Shown one piece after another: positions 22,608 to 34,122 of a stretch of DNA of 64,000 nucleotides. A program made the position numbers and the translations under genes. A model generated the notes under the pieces. The model was given only the letters and a program-made list of their open reading frames with translations, made no database searches and was not told the origin of the DNA. Each line of letters starts with the position of its first letter. The first letter of the stretch is position 1. Source of the DNA: Pleurostoma richardsiae (Eukaryota > Ascomycota > Sordariomycetes > Calosphaeriales > Pleurostomataceae); NCBI GenBank assembly GCA_030052745.1, contig JANBVO010000016.1:496001-560000 (forward strand), written 5' to 3'.

Positions 22608-23358
22608 TTGGTGTGTCGCTGGAAGCTCCGGCCGCCTAATGCACTCGACAAGCAAGTGGCCGACTGGAACGATCTTCTGGTTCTCTTGACGTACAACATT
22701 GCCTACGACACCAGCGTGTTCCCTCTCGAGCGGCATCGTACGAACCTGTCGGGATGCTACCTCTTCCTCGCGTGTACGGGATGCCGACCGGCTGAGATTG
22801 TGGACGACGAGAAGAGGAAGCCCAAGTATGGCATTTGGGAAGCGCTCTATGGTCCCAAGGCGGTCCTCGCCCGCCACCGGGACCAGTGCCAGAAGCCGAT
22901 TCAATTCTATGGCGAGTATGTCGCGGTACGGGTGGGGCCATGTGAGGAGGGTAATAATGACGATGACCAGATGACGGACGAGGAGGCCAAGCTGTTCGAG
23001 GAGTTGCTCTCGACCGAGACGACGGGCCGCGGACGGCCCAAGGCGCCCTGCTGGGAAGACATCTTCTTGATGGTCGTCCGTCATCCGGCCACAGGCAAAG
23101 ACGTGCTGGCGATGGCTGTCAAGTTCATTCACCACAAGGGTGCTGATAACAAGCCGAAGCCGTATGTGGCCGTGCCCATGTTCCCACATACTCTCTGCTG
23201 ACCATCATAGGACCATCTTCTTCTTCACACTCGCTTGGAGGCTGATTTTCTGTCTCGTCACTGTCATCATCAGCCTCGCAGTACACGGGGGGGTGTTCGA
23301 CGCCCCGAGTCTGGCGAGTGTGAGAGATTTGGCTACGCCGATGACGCTTGTTTTTTAG
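22608..23358 (+). mobile_element. DUF3435 tyrosine-recombinase gene remnant
   Basis: A frame at 22608-23201 continues, across an intron-like 23162-23211 (GTATGT to CATAG), into 23212-23358. It encodes a stretch typical of DUF3435 proteins: VFPLERHRTNLSGCYLFL, CTGCRPAEIVDDEKRKP, GRGRPKAPCWEDIFLMVVRH, MAVKFIHHKGADNKPKP, then TIFFFT and GGVFDAPSL. DUF3435 is the domain of tyrosine recombinases that move Starship-type and Crypton-like DNA elements in fungi. Only a central piece of a normally 700-1000 residue protein is present. There is no start region, and the C-terminal catalytic part with the active-site tyrosine is lacking. It is interrupted on the right by a LINE fragment. No element ends could be recognised. 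Confidence 0.75.
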
Positions 23359-23364
23359 CCGAAG

Positions 23365-24535
23365 TCCACGACCTAGACCGCTGTCGACTGGCTCTATAAG
23401 CTACCCTCGATCAAGCCTGCGATCGGGGCTAAGATAAACGGCATTTTCTTCGCCGAAGAGAAAACAGAATTGCAGTACTTTACGCCGGGCTACCCTAGGC
23501 TTCAAGTCGGAGGCCCCATTCAGGCCGGCTCCCGACAGGTCCCCCCGAACAAGGTTACGCAATGGTTAATGGTCTTCTTCGACCAACGCCTTACCTTTAA
23601 GAACCACGTCGATCGGGCTTGCGCCCGAGCACGGAAGATCGCCTCGCACGTCAAATACCTCTGCGGAACGACCTACGGAGCCGACGCAGCCTTATTGCGC
23701 CAGACCGTCCAAGGATGCGACTCGCCACGTTATTCTATAGCTGCGAGACCTGGTACAGTCGGCGCCTTAGGCAGGGCACTATCAAAAACATCCAACGAAC
23801 CATCAACTGCGCCGCCCGAGCCGTCCTTCCGGTCTCCTGTACCACGCTAGAAGCCGCTCTGCTACGGGAGATAGGCTGAGCCCCTGCTCAGGCCTGGTTC
23901 GAACGAGCACACGACCGCCTCGTAGCCCGGGTCGCCTCTATTGAACCCTCCCACCCACTCCGGGCGAGGTGGAACCTACCCGCGAGGCGGTGGATTCGGC
24001 AACGGCAGGACGTCCAAGTGGGCGCTCCCTCGGTACGCTCAGCGTGGACACCCTCGGGCCGAGACGCGGCGCGCCTGGCGATAGGGGCTACTGGCCGAGC
24101 GGCCGGCCCGGCTGCCTTCAATAACTGGGCGGCTGCAGTCCCGATCCTCGACCTAGTTGTCTACTCCGACGCATCTTATTAAGACGGACGCGCCAGGGCC
24201 GGTCTTTATATAGCCCGAGGCTAGCAACCGAAATAGACCGGGCTTCGATAGGCCTTGACAACGAGGAAGCTGTAATGCGACTCTATTCCGGAGCGGCGAC
24301 TAGGACAAGTGCCCCTGAGTTCCGCACCTTCGCTACCCTGCGAGCTGCTTGGCTGGCCCGCCCGCTCGCTGATCTGGGCCAGCCTGGCGGGGTATATATC
24401 CGATGGGTCCCAGGACACCAAGGAGTCCCAGGCAACGTCGAAGCTGATAAGCTTATCAACGCAGGCTGTGCCACGGGGCCAGACCTCCACCGGCATACTA
24501 AACGACCGACAAGCACGAGAGGTTAAGCGGCTGCG
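23365..24535 (+). mobile_element. Tad-like LINE, 3' part of ORF2 (reverse transcriptase end and RNase H)
   Basis: GC-rich sequence that, in several frames, resembles the C-terminal half of a Tad-clade non-LTR retrotransposon ORF2. In order: a post-RT segment (LTFKNHVDRACARARKIASH, then YGADAALLRQTV and INCAARAVLPVS), a linker, the first RNase H strand (LVVYSDASY) and the RNase H end (YIRWVPGHQGVPGNVEAD). The 5' part with the endonuclease and most of the RT is absent, consistent with 5' truncation on insertion. Several stops and at least two frame changes break it, so it is dead. It directly follows the DUF3435 remnant and ends about 100 bases from the metalloprotease gene. Confidence 0.8.
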
Positions 24536-24630
24536 GCTGCTAAGTGTATCTAACAGGACCGACACCGGATCGTATTACTACTAATCAATAGCTCTGATAC
24601 CGGGCCGAGTGAAGGAGTCGAAAAGAGACA

Positions 24631-27600
24631 TCACGACGTCGATCCAAACTCCTCAAATTCGCTAAGGCGCTTCACCGGTGTTGGGGCCGCCGAAAGGTGC
24701 AGAGCTGCCTTCCATGCTGTGACATCTTCGACCGCGACAGGAATTCTCGCGCTGGACACTGAAGACTCATGTTCATTCACTGCCACGCCGTCTTGCCCTG
24801 CACGCAACGCCAAAGCGTCGGGGTTCCCTTCGGCCCTGGCACCGTCTTCTGCCGCTGCCGCCGAAGCTCTCGCAGATGATGCCTGTGCAATAAGATGTAC
24901 GGACAGTTTCACGCGAGTGGGAGAAGAGGGGTCGATGTACTGGTTGAAAAATTCGAGTATGTCATTCTTCGTTAGTGGTTCAAGGTTTTCGACGTCGCGG
25001 TGGACTGTTGGGATTTGATAGAATCGAGTTGGTCAACGACGTAACGCAAGAGTGCAGCGTGACAGAGATTGGAGGATGGAGTTTGAAAAGCAGCGAAGCG
25101 AACGTACCTTGCTCAAAGTCAAACATCTCACTCGTAATATGAGTCCAAAAGCGCGCAGTTTCTTGCTCCAAATTCTTCAATTTCTCCAAGCGTTGATTGA
25201 TCAATCCAATCTTGTGCTCCTCGAACGTCTTGTCGGTCATGGTGCGCAAACCCTGCCCAAGCTTCACCAAAAATGCGTCGCAGCGCTCTTCGAGGTACTT
25301 GCACCCCCTCTCGCTCTGCACGAGGATGCGCCATGTGCCGACCATCGCATAGAAGCCTGCCTCCGAGTCGACGATGTATCCGAGCTGCTCCTTTGTGCGC
25401 AGCGTGTCAAAGCACGGTTCCTTGGCAATCTGGCCAAAAAGCAGCAGCTTAGCTCGTTGCGGACGGTCCGAGACGGAGCCGATGGAGAGGATATACTCAA
25501 GACAATGATTGACGTTATCCGGGTTCTTCAGTGCCCGCTCGTAGAGGTAGTTTGCTCCGCTCGGTAGCGCAATCGCGCGGCGCGACTGCCACTGGCTCTC
25601 TGGCAATCGACGTGGGCGAAGGGTGGACTCCACAAGGTTTGCGATGTATAGCGCCTCTCCTTTATCCACGCTGCCGTGGACGAGAATCTCAATGTGCATC
25701 TGTCGCAGCAGATGGGGAAAGTACGAACGCATATCTTGGGCTGTGACGGCTGGAAGCTCCTCGAGCTTCTGAAAGGGAGCCCAAGACCTTTCGCTGATCA
25801 ACATGCGCGAGAAGGTATTGATTTGTCGGTGCGGATCCCGATAGTCAAAGTTCGTACAGGCTTTCCTCACTCTCTCCTTGGCTACGTCGAATTGCTCTTG
25901 CTTGACCTCTAAATCACGCATGCCAAGCAATAACTTCTCCGCGAGCACCACCATCTTATCGCTAAAACCGTTAAACTCGATATTCAATCCCCGTACGCTT
26001 TCGGAAAGACTATAGCGCAACCCCGCTATATCGGCGTCGTAGGCGTATTTCCTCAGGCTGTCTTCGACCAACTCAATGTATAAACGGGTCATGACGGCAT
26101 TCATAGGAGTGAGCGAGGCCACGGGGGAGCGAAGAAGGAGCCTAATATTGGCTTTGGGCACCCAGAATTGATCGTCCTTTTTGAACCACACACGAACATT
26201 GTCGTCATGGAGAATCAGCGTAGGGTGCCGGGCCGGTTCCGTGACATCCTTCCTTTCGACGTCCAATCGTTGCGGAACAAATTCGTTCACCGCCGGCAAG
26301 TGAAGTTGATTAGGCCTCTCGGTCACCGGAGCGCGGGCTGCGGCCCAGAGATCTTGCATGAGATCTTGGGGAATCTTTTCGAGCTTGTATTCGGTCTCGT
26401 ACCATTTCTCTTTGGCGTCCCAACCCGCATGAAACTGCCGTTGGATGACGAAGAATCGAAAATTATCAGGACGTAGATAGGAGAGGCCGCGCTCGATATT
26501 TTCCGGATCAAACTTGCGAATGAGGGTAGGGCTGAGCAAATACTCGCGTGGTAGACAAGGGTTCTGCATAAGCTGTGCCAGCTCGCTCACAGTTCGGAAT
26601 GGAGCGCTCTTCTGCCTGAACATGAACTCCACATCGGCCAAGCGTCTCATTTCGTCCGAGATCCAGGCAGGTGGTGGGTTGAGGTTCTCTTTCAGCATGG
26701 CGATATACTAGAACAGGATTTTTAAGACCTCCCGGTATTGCTGCATGCCCTTTTCCGTGAGTCGCATGTCAACGGTGAAGATTGCTGTGCCTGGACACCG
26801 AGCGGAAGCCTCGGCCCACAACCACTCCGCGAGACCCAGCGCCTTCAGGTAAGCAAGAGCACTCCCAGGGCCCTCATGGCCAATCAGATGGCTCAGATAT
26901 CGGCTGGGCTGGGAGGCGAAGAGCTCTTCTTCGTCGGGGTACGCGAAATCAATGTTCAAAAGTCTTTGGTCCATCACCGGTTTGACGAAGAGCTGCGTCG
27001 CGAGCTGCGGCTCATCCAGGGCCGCGACATCGTCCCACCTCAAACGGGGCAGGTTCTTGTTCGGGACGTCGGCGAAGAGCTCCTGAACCCAGCTCTCTAA
27101 TTCCTGCAGCGACTCTCTCCCCAGGACGACGAGCTTCATGCGGTTGGCCGAATAATGTGTCTCGTGAAATTCGATGAAGCGCTTCCGAATGTCGACGCCT
27201 CGCGACACCGGCTCCTCATGCAAACATCGATAATTGCCAGCGGCGAATTTGTGGAAGGGATGTTTCTCGCTCGAGGTGCTGCGGGCTAGCTGCTCCAGGC
27301 GCCACGAATCGTTTTGCCGGGTTTGCTTATACTCTGAATCCACGGCACGAAGCTCGCGATCGAGTGTATCGGCGAGAAAGAGTGGCTGGAGGAAGAATTG
27401 CGCGAAACGATCGAGGGCGCCATAGAGAGGAGCCTTGTCTCTAGCGAGTGGAACATTGGGTTGCTGTGCATTTGCGGATGAGCCCGGACTGTTCGATGTG
27501 GACGTCGCGGAGAGTTCGAAATAGTAATTCGTCGATGTCAAGGCCGTGTAGGCGTTAGAGTGACCGCCAAACTTGGCTAAATACTCGCTATACTCGTTCT

Positions 27601-27940
27601 CCCGCGGATACTAGGCGAAGCAACGTCAGTGTTGGTTTCGCCAATACGCCATTGGGTTTCCAATATGTCTGCCTGTGCATCGGGCACTCGCCTTCTTCGT
27701 ACCCATGAAACAGAAATGTTCTACCGCGTGTGCGGTCCCCGGCAGATCATCCGGATCGCTGAAGCTCCCAACGTTGACATCCATGGCAGCGGCAGCTTTA
27801 TCGGTGTCCGGATCGTGGATCAAAAGAATCTCCAATTGATTGGGCAGTCGGATCACCCGGTACGAACGGTTGTCCAACAGTGGCTTCTCTAATGTGTCCG
27901 AGATGCACTCGACCGAGCCGGAACGAAGCGCTTTACCCAT
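24631..27940 (-). CDS. STE23/insulysin-type M16 metalloprotease with one internal stop
   Basis: Three exons: 27940-27692, 27610-25108, 25004-24631, total 3126 bases, 1042 codons. The M16A zinc site HAVEH lies at residues 71-75, followed by FMGTKK and YPRENEYSEYLAKFGGHSNA. The downstream Glu of AVDSEYKQ fits the third zinc ligand. The C-terminal half has LRTKEQLGYIV and LVKLGQGLRTM, the usual insulysin features. Homologues of about 1000-1100 residues cut peptides such as a-factor and insulin. Codon 384 (26710-26708) is TAG within LF-stop-YIAMLKEN, where homologues have glutamine, so CAG to TAG is likely. The rest of the frame is intact. The first intron starts with GC (AAG then GCGAGT), a GC-AG intron or a mutated donor. 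An extra upstream exon is possible. It is a young pseudogene, a base-call error or a read-through case. Confidence 0.85.
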
Positions 27941-28742
27941 GGTCTCTTGTGCCCAGGTGCGATGGCGGGGTGCGTCGTGCTAGCAGAGGGGCAAACAATC
28001 GTTAACGAGAGCGACGATGACCTCAAAGGCTTCACTGGACCCGGTCGACGACCAGAGTCGAAGCTCACGTAGAGGGGAGAGGAGAGTGACCCCAGTTACC
28101 GGGCAGTGTCAAGTGGTTTGTTGCCCAAACAGGCTGGCGGCCTCGAGCTGCGTTAACTTATTTGGGTAGTAACCACTATTTACTATTTATTTCCCATTTA
28201 TTTCCCATTTAGTTCCCAAGGTAGAAAAGAAAGTAAGTCCCCGAATGTTACCTACCCGATTGAGAACGTACCGTTCTGCGTCGTATATTAATAGGCCGAC
28301 GCGAAAACTGTGGCTGCACGCTTGTCACTGATAAGGATCCTTACAGGTTGACAACGGCCCCCCCGCAACCCACTATGCAGTAAGGTAGGTATCTAACCCC
28401 GGGCGATTTACGCGTAGTTAGCGCGCCGGAACCCCTGATCCGATAATTTAGTGGCCGCTTTTAGTTCCGCAATGTGCGCTTGGTGCCTCTTCCCGCCGTT
28501 GAAACCTCAGCACGCAGCTGGTACCTCCGCCTCGTTGCACTTATCCGCCCAGTGTCACGAGAGTATCCGACCTGCAGTTACAGCGAAGTTTCACCGCTCC
28601 GAGGTGCTGCTCATTTTCGCTTAGTCCCGTGACACTCGGCGGTGTTAAGGGGAGACAAGATCCTCACTCACCTGCCTGCTCTCCCTGCAGTAGGGTCAGT
28701 TGCCCAGACACCGTTTGCGTCCGCGACTCACAGTTGACCCCG
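27941..28742. other. Divergent spacer between protease and MFS genes
   Basis: About 800 bases. The right side holds the MFS promoter and leader, the left side the protease 5' end. An upstream protease exon could lie near 27960. AT-rich, low-complexity sequence occurs near 28170-28220. No further gene recognised. Confidence 0.45.
28184..28219. repeat. Short tandem repeat TTTCCCATTTA
   Basis: Two and a half copies of an approximately 11-base unit (ATTTATTTCCC) in an AT-rich stretch. No function evident. Confidence 0.5.
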
Positions 28743-30444
28743 ATGTCTGCTATGAACGACGCTCTCATCCGCGCAGTCCCTGATATGGTATCTCCGCTCG
28801 AGCCATCAAGATGGTCAGGAGCAGAGCCCAGGGCTGCCGCGGGAGGCGAGAATGAAAAGATCGCCGAACCGCCATTGGAAATCCCCATCAGAGACAGCGA
28901 TCCAGATGTCGGTCTCGTGAAAGATGGGGAGAACGACGCGGTTCTAATTGGAGACGGCAATCCAGATGTCGTCCTCGTGGACTATGAGGAGAACGATCCG
29001 GAAAACCCTTTGAATTGGTCGCCCACGCGAAAATGGCTGATGGTGCTCGCCATCTCGTGGATGGGTTTCGTCAGGTGAGCAAGCTTGTTTTGTTTCTTCT
29101 CGCCACACTCTCTGCTCTGTATATCAGCGCTCGTCGACTTACCGCATCAGTGTCTTTGCGACCATGACAATCACGCCTACGGCGCCGCAGATCTTGCAAC
29201 GATTTCATTCGCACAGCTCGTTCGACCAGACCTTGCTCGTCACCATCTGGGAACTCGGGGAAGGCATTGGCCCTTTTTTCATCGCGCCGCTGTCCGAAAG
29301 ATTCGGCCGGCTGCCCGTCTTCCACCTCGGAAACCTCCTCGCGCTCTGTTGCTTGGCCGCCTGCGCGCTGAGCGTGAACATTCCCATGTTGATTGCGTTC
29401 CGCTTCCTGACGGGCTGCTGCCTGTCGATTCTCACGCTCGGGCCCGCCATCGTCGGGGATATGTTCGAGACGGAATTCACCGGCCTGTCCATGGCATTGG
29501 TCATGGGCCCTCAGATCATCGCCGATTTCATCTCAGCCATCGCAGGAGCGTATGTCGCAGAGGCCCTGGGGTGGCGATGGTCGGTCTGGCTCGCGGCCAT
29601 CGTGCTCGGGTTCTTCAGCTGCCTCTTGCTAGCCGTCCTTCGGGAGACATACGCCGTCGTCATCCTGAGGCGGAAGGCGGCGCGGTTACAAGCGGAGCGC
29701 GCGGACGGCAAGAGGTATCGCTCCAAACATCAAGCCCGGGTCGATGCATCCACCCTGCTCGAAAGCGCTACGAGGCCGATGCAGATCCTGGCCAAGTCTC
29801 CCATCCTCATGCTGACGCAGGGCTACATGGCCATAGCATACGCCCTGGTCTCCTTGGTTATTGCCACCCTTACGCCATCCCTGGAGTCGACGTACCCCGG
29901 CGTCTTTTCCCAAGGCTCTGTTGGCTTGACGTTCCTAAGTTTCGCCATCGGCAACACCATCGCCTTGATCCTCTACACTTTCACTTCCGACCGCTACGTG
30001 ACCCATGAGCGGAAAAAGAAGGGCGACGCATTCAAGCCGGAGGCTCGCCTGGTGCATATACTCCTTGCCGCAATTAGCCTTCCTGTAGCCTTCCTCCTCT
30101 ACGGATGGACATTGGAGGTCCATGTTCAATATATCGTGCCGCTTATCGGAGCGTCCATTGCGGGGTTTAGTATGACGCTTTCCACCATCCCGGTCGAAAC
30201 GTACGTGGTGGATGTTTACGAGGTCCACGGGGCATCGGCGATAGCCGCTGGTGTCGTCATCCGAGCGTTCGCCGGCGCTTTTCTGCCGTTGATTGGCCCT
30301 GCTTTATATCAAAGCATTGGGCAGGGCTGGGGGAACACGGTTCTGGCCCTGATCGCAGCCGCCTTCATCCCCCCGTTGGGCGCGCTGATGAGATACGGAG
30401 ACTGGTTTCGCAGTAAAGAACGGTTTGGATCGTCTGGACGATAG
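28743..30444 (+). CDS. DHA1-type MFS drug/polyamine transporter
   Basis: Two exons, 28743-29074 and 29151-30444, total 1626 bases, 541 residues. A long acidic N-terminal tail ends with YEENDPENPLNWSPTRKW, the entry motif of fungal DHA1/Tpo-like carriers. After the intron, TPTAPQILQRF leads to WELGEGIGPFFIAPLSERFG, the helix 2-3 region with the MFS loop. GFSMTLSTIPVETYVVDVY and RAFAGAFLPLIGPALY are characteristic of the last helices. It is a proton antiporter expected in the plasma membrane, exporting a drug, polyamine or metabolite. An in-frame ATG at 28752 is an alternative start. The next gene, convergent, encodes a CmcJ-like oxygenase, so export of its product is a possible role. Confidence 0.9.
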
Positions 30445-30585
30445 ATTGATTGTCGCGGGCTGATGACACGGAAAATGGTTTCACAGTACAGAACGATATA
30501 GATTGATTGTTATACATAGCAAGCGTTGTTACCCATTCTATATCGCTAGCTAGTATGTGATCAAGATGCTTGAGAATCAGGATAT

Positions 30586-31691
30586 TCAGTCGAAAAAAAC
30601 AAATACTCTCGCTTCAATGCTCTCCCGCAACTGCTTGCCGTCACCAATCCGAGGATCTAGAAAAGCCGTATGGGGAACTCCTGTATCGCAGTGTCAAAGG
30701 GACAAATCGCCCAGAAGATGGGGAGGGGGCAAGGTCCACCATACCTGCTCGGCCCTCTGCTTCGGAATCCGCCTGTATGAAGGCGATGACCTCGTCGACT
30801 TGCAAGCCGTGCCAGTAGTACCATTCGTGCTTCTCGTCGAAGTAGACTCGAGTATTTTCGTTGATGTAATTTCGATGAACGATATCCATCGCAGTGGTCT
30901 GAGATGCAAAGTCTACGGTGCGGCGATCGCAAAGCGTAAGCGGAAAGTCATGTACTGGGCCTCTAATTGGCTTCCATAGGCTGTATTGAATGGATAGTAA
31001 GCTCCTGGATACAGTTTTGTGGGTGACCTGGGCGGACATACTTTACAACGACAAATCTTGAATAATCCTTCGGGTGGATGTTGAACTTCTTAATACTACA
31101 TTTTGCAGCCGAGTTGGCCGTCATATCTCCAATCGATCAGCGTTACGAAGTTTGAAAAGCGATGTGTACGATCAAGAATACCTACCAATGTGCACGTAAT
31201 CACTTGGTTGGTTTGTCTCGAGGTGGTGTCGTTCCAAGTTCTCGGATAGCCAACGAGGGTGACGTTGGCGAACCTGGCTCCGGTCAATCAATCAGCCTTT
31301 TGAAGCCTTTCGTCCTCGGGTCTTTGCTTACTGCGTGCTCGAGAATCTCAACTCGCGCGGCATTTGGGAACAAAAACAGGGCAGTCGATTCGTATTTGGG
31401 GTACAGGATTTCCTTCACTTTCTGCTCACTCCAATACTCCTCAGGGGTCAGAGGACAATCTAGAGGCAGCTGAGCAAACCCCCACTCGAAGAACATATCT
31501 CTCGGCGCAAGGCCCAGACTCCGAGCATTACGGATCTGGAGCAAACGATCATCGGCGGTTGTGTTTGTTGGAGGAAGGTCGGAGTCGTAGTCCAAATACA
31601 AATAATATGGCTTTACCCGCTGGTGCTGGTCGTCTCTGGCAAGATACCCGATGGTCGCTTGGACTGAGTCGTCAGAATCAACAGTGGCCAT
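30586..31691 (-). CDS. CmcJ/AsaB-family oxygenase-like enzyme
   Basis: Five exons: 31691-31332, 31273-31186, 31126-31042, 30980-30745, 30680-30586, total 864 bases, 287 residues. Splicing restores the family features in order: EHAVRQRHP, YVHIDMTANSAAK (the H-x-D dyad), FVVVNLWKPIRGPVHDFPL, LCDRRTV, YFDEKHEWYYWHGLQVDEVI and the C-terminal GVPHTAFLDPR with ESIEARVFVFF. This family includes CmcJ of cephamycin synthesis and AsaB of aspergillic acid synthesis. It is annotated as hydroxylase, desaturase or methyltransferase-like, and the H-x-D motif suggests Fe(II)/2-oxoglutarate-type chemistry. It is about the usual size (270-320). It is convergent with a DHA1 transporter and near a P450. It probably modifies a small molecule, whose identity is unknown. 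Confidence 0.88.
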
Positions 31692-33298
31692 GGCTGCTGC
31701 GTGGCTCTCTCCAGGCTCACAACAACAACGTTCTGTTCCAGATAGGTATTACCCGCGAAAAGATGCGCGACTCCAGGGGCACAAGCGGGGTTCATTCCAA
31801 AGACCCAATGGCTACTTTTTCAACCGGAGGACGGGCTTGCGGTCCCGTGGGGAGATCGAACGCCCTCGGTCGCTTCCGCTTGTTCCCATGATTCCATCGA
31901 CCGAGCCTGAGCTTTGACATGCCTATTCTCTTTGGAGAAAGGGTCCAGTGATTGGCTGGAGGAGCAGTCGCAACTGTCCTCTGCGGAAATAACAGACTCG
32001 CATGGCAGGAATCGCAAGTAGAAGCACCGTCGTTGTTATTGATCTTTCGTACGTTGGTTGAATCTACGGAATCCTCTTGAACCCCCAATAACACCGAGCT
32101 TCCTAAGTGGGAAATAAATCCGTATCACGACATCATCTCACCTGCAGAAGGATCAACACGCCGAACCGGCGAATATTATGCAGCAACCCGTCGGTCATGA
32201 TGGATCGTGCCCGTTCCCAGCCCCCCACCCGCCCTCGGAAAAAAAGCTTATCATACATAGAGTTTCCTTGGCTATTCCACTACTGCATGGTAGCAATGCC
32301 GCGCTCCATAAGCGGGACGCCACCTCCAGACGGCGGATCAATCCCTGACTTGCTCATGCCGTGTGCCGGGGTTAAAAAACCGCGGAGAAACCGCAGAGCT
32401 CGCCGCACCAATAGGAAGCCTACCTCACCAGCGCGGGACTTATCGCTAACACCTAAATGCCGCCAAGCGGCACGGGAATACCCGATCAATAGGACGCACG
32501 CCTATTCCCTGTATTTTTATTGGGGAGGGCTTGCGTATCTGCTAAATTTTGCCTATATTCCTCGGAACCTCGTATACGTCCATAGGTAATGTAATATTGT
32601 ACTCGCATCTTCCAACGTCTGTATGTCCTCCGTACTCCGTACATGGTATCTCGATAGGGTCTTACATTGGTGCCTGGCCGGGTAGGGAGTTACCTGACCA
32701 AGGTACTGTATGAGGTATGTAACGTACCTTTAGACTGCAGTATGACTCCCCAGAGTATATGGAGTATACGGAAGCATTGTCTTGCTTGCTGTTTCTCTTG
32801 TTTGCGGTAGGCTTCGAGCGGCGGGCTTTTTAATTGGAAACACACCCTCAACATGACGGGGTTAAACAGAACATCGTAACCCTACATGCCCACTATTGTG
32901 CTCGCTGGAGGGTGCTCTCGGACTCTCCTGTCCTCCCGATGCACGATAGAACGCGGTACACCAAAAGACTAAGACCGTGGGACAACCCGCGCCTCAAGTC
33001 GGCATAGGCATTGTAACGTTGGCATTGACATTGGGGCAGCGCGGCGTAATTTGTCGCACCGCGTGCTGCATGTTGGACCTTACCCGCTGGACGTAACATG
33101 CTTCCAGGCATACAGACGTCAACGCGTGGCAAGGACCGTACAGCTAGCTACCTAGCCTTATCCCGCGGGATACGCCCGTACGTCTGCATAGTTTACCAAC
33201 GACATACCTAAAAATGTAATGTATTTTACAATTTCCGTCCTATCTTCTAACACGCGCTCTCGAGATGGTGGGAACAATCGCGTGAACTAAAAGCCAAA

Positions 33299-33690
33299 GC
33301 GGCGCAGCCAAACCGCTCTCGATGTTGTATTGCGGGTACTGGATTCTGCAAGGTTTCAACAGAAAGCCTATGCAGGCCAACTCATCAATTAGATGAGCCT
33401 TCCTTCCATATAAAGAAGGCGGGGTTTGGCCCCCAAGTGTTGAAAATGCAATCAGATGAGCCTTCCTTCTCTGCAAAGACGGCTTTCCCGCCCGAAAAGT
33501 CATGTTCCGTAGCTGACCTTGCATCCAGGATTCTTGTTGTCAATATTGATTGCCGCGCTTGCCCAAGCTTCCCACACCACAACCCCCTCTCCGTGCATGG
33601 TTGATTGTGATGGCCATTGTTGCTGATTGCAGGCCGCTGCGGCACAGCCAAATCGCTACCCTATCCTGCATTCTATAGGCCAACTCATCA
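33299..33690. repeat. Imperfect direct repeats in the spacer
   Basis: GCGGCGCAGCCAAACCGCT at 33299 recurs as GCGGCACAGCCAAATCGCT at 33639. GGCCAACTCATCA at 33375 recurs at 33678. AGATGAGCCTTCCTTC occurs at 33391 and 33454. The order is kept at about 300-340 bases spacing, with internal differences. This looks like an old local duplication or decayed repetitive element. No coding capacity or element ends recognised. Confidence 0.55.
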
Positions 33691-33998
33691 GCTAGTTCAG
33701 CTACGCCGCAAGAGCTAGGAGTCATGTATGGTCCAGCCATGCAGTCTTTGGATATGCCGTTGGTTGATTGCCTTGCTCGACCATCACTCAAGCACGGCTC
33801 GAACCTTGAATTCAGTCTGTCAGTCAGTGTGTGAAAGGGTAGACCAAACGAGGAAGTCCGCCCTGAATGTAGATAATGTAATCACTGGATAGGTAGCTGA
33901 CAAGAAACTCCCGCGATGGCGAGAACTTGGCCGAGTGTTATAGAACTTGGAAGAGCCATTATCGAGTCACGCACCCGTTCGACTAGGACACAGCCATC

Positions 33999-34006
33999 TA
34001 TATAAA
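33999..34006 (+). promoter_or_regulatory. TATA box of the small gene
   Basis: TATATAAA lies about 117 bases before the ATG at 34123, and a CT-rich leader follows. It is the clearest TATA element in the window and suggests a strongly or inducibly expressed short transcript. Confidence 0.6.
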
Positions 34007-34122
34007 CCCCCGGAAGCATCTCTATCATTCCTGAGTTTGAACCTCAGACAGCACAGCTTCACCCATCAGTCAGACCATCATCCACCCAAATCCCACGCTC
34101 GACAACCACGCACTCTCCAAAC

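Larger units (their letters stand above)
31692..34122. other. Gene-poor 2.4-kb spacer
   Basis: No convincing gene. Open frames on both strands up to about 160 codons have no domain and no credible splice pattern. The middle (32.5-33.3 kb) is AT-richer with CCGTAC/GTACGG words. The right third contains imperfect direct repeats, listed separately. The last 200 bases hold the TATA box and leader of the small gene at 34123. Confidence 0.5.

Noticed and set aside
32107-32589. Plus-strand frame of 160 codons.
   Set aside because: Basic, low-information composition in a gene-poor region; no start context or family.
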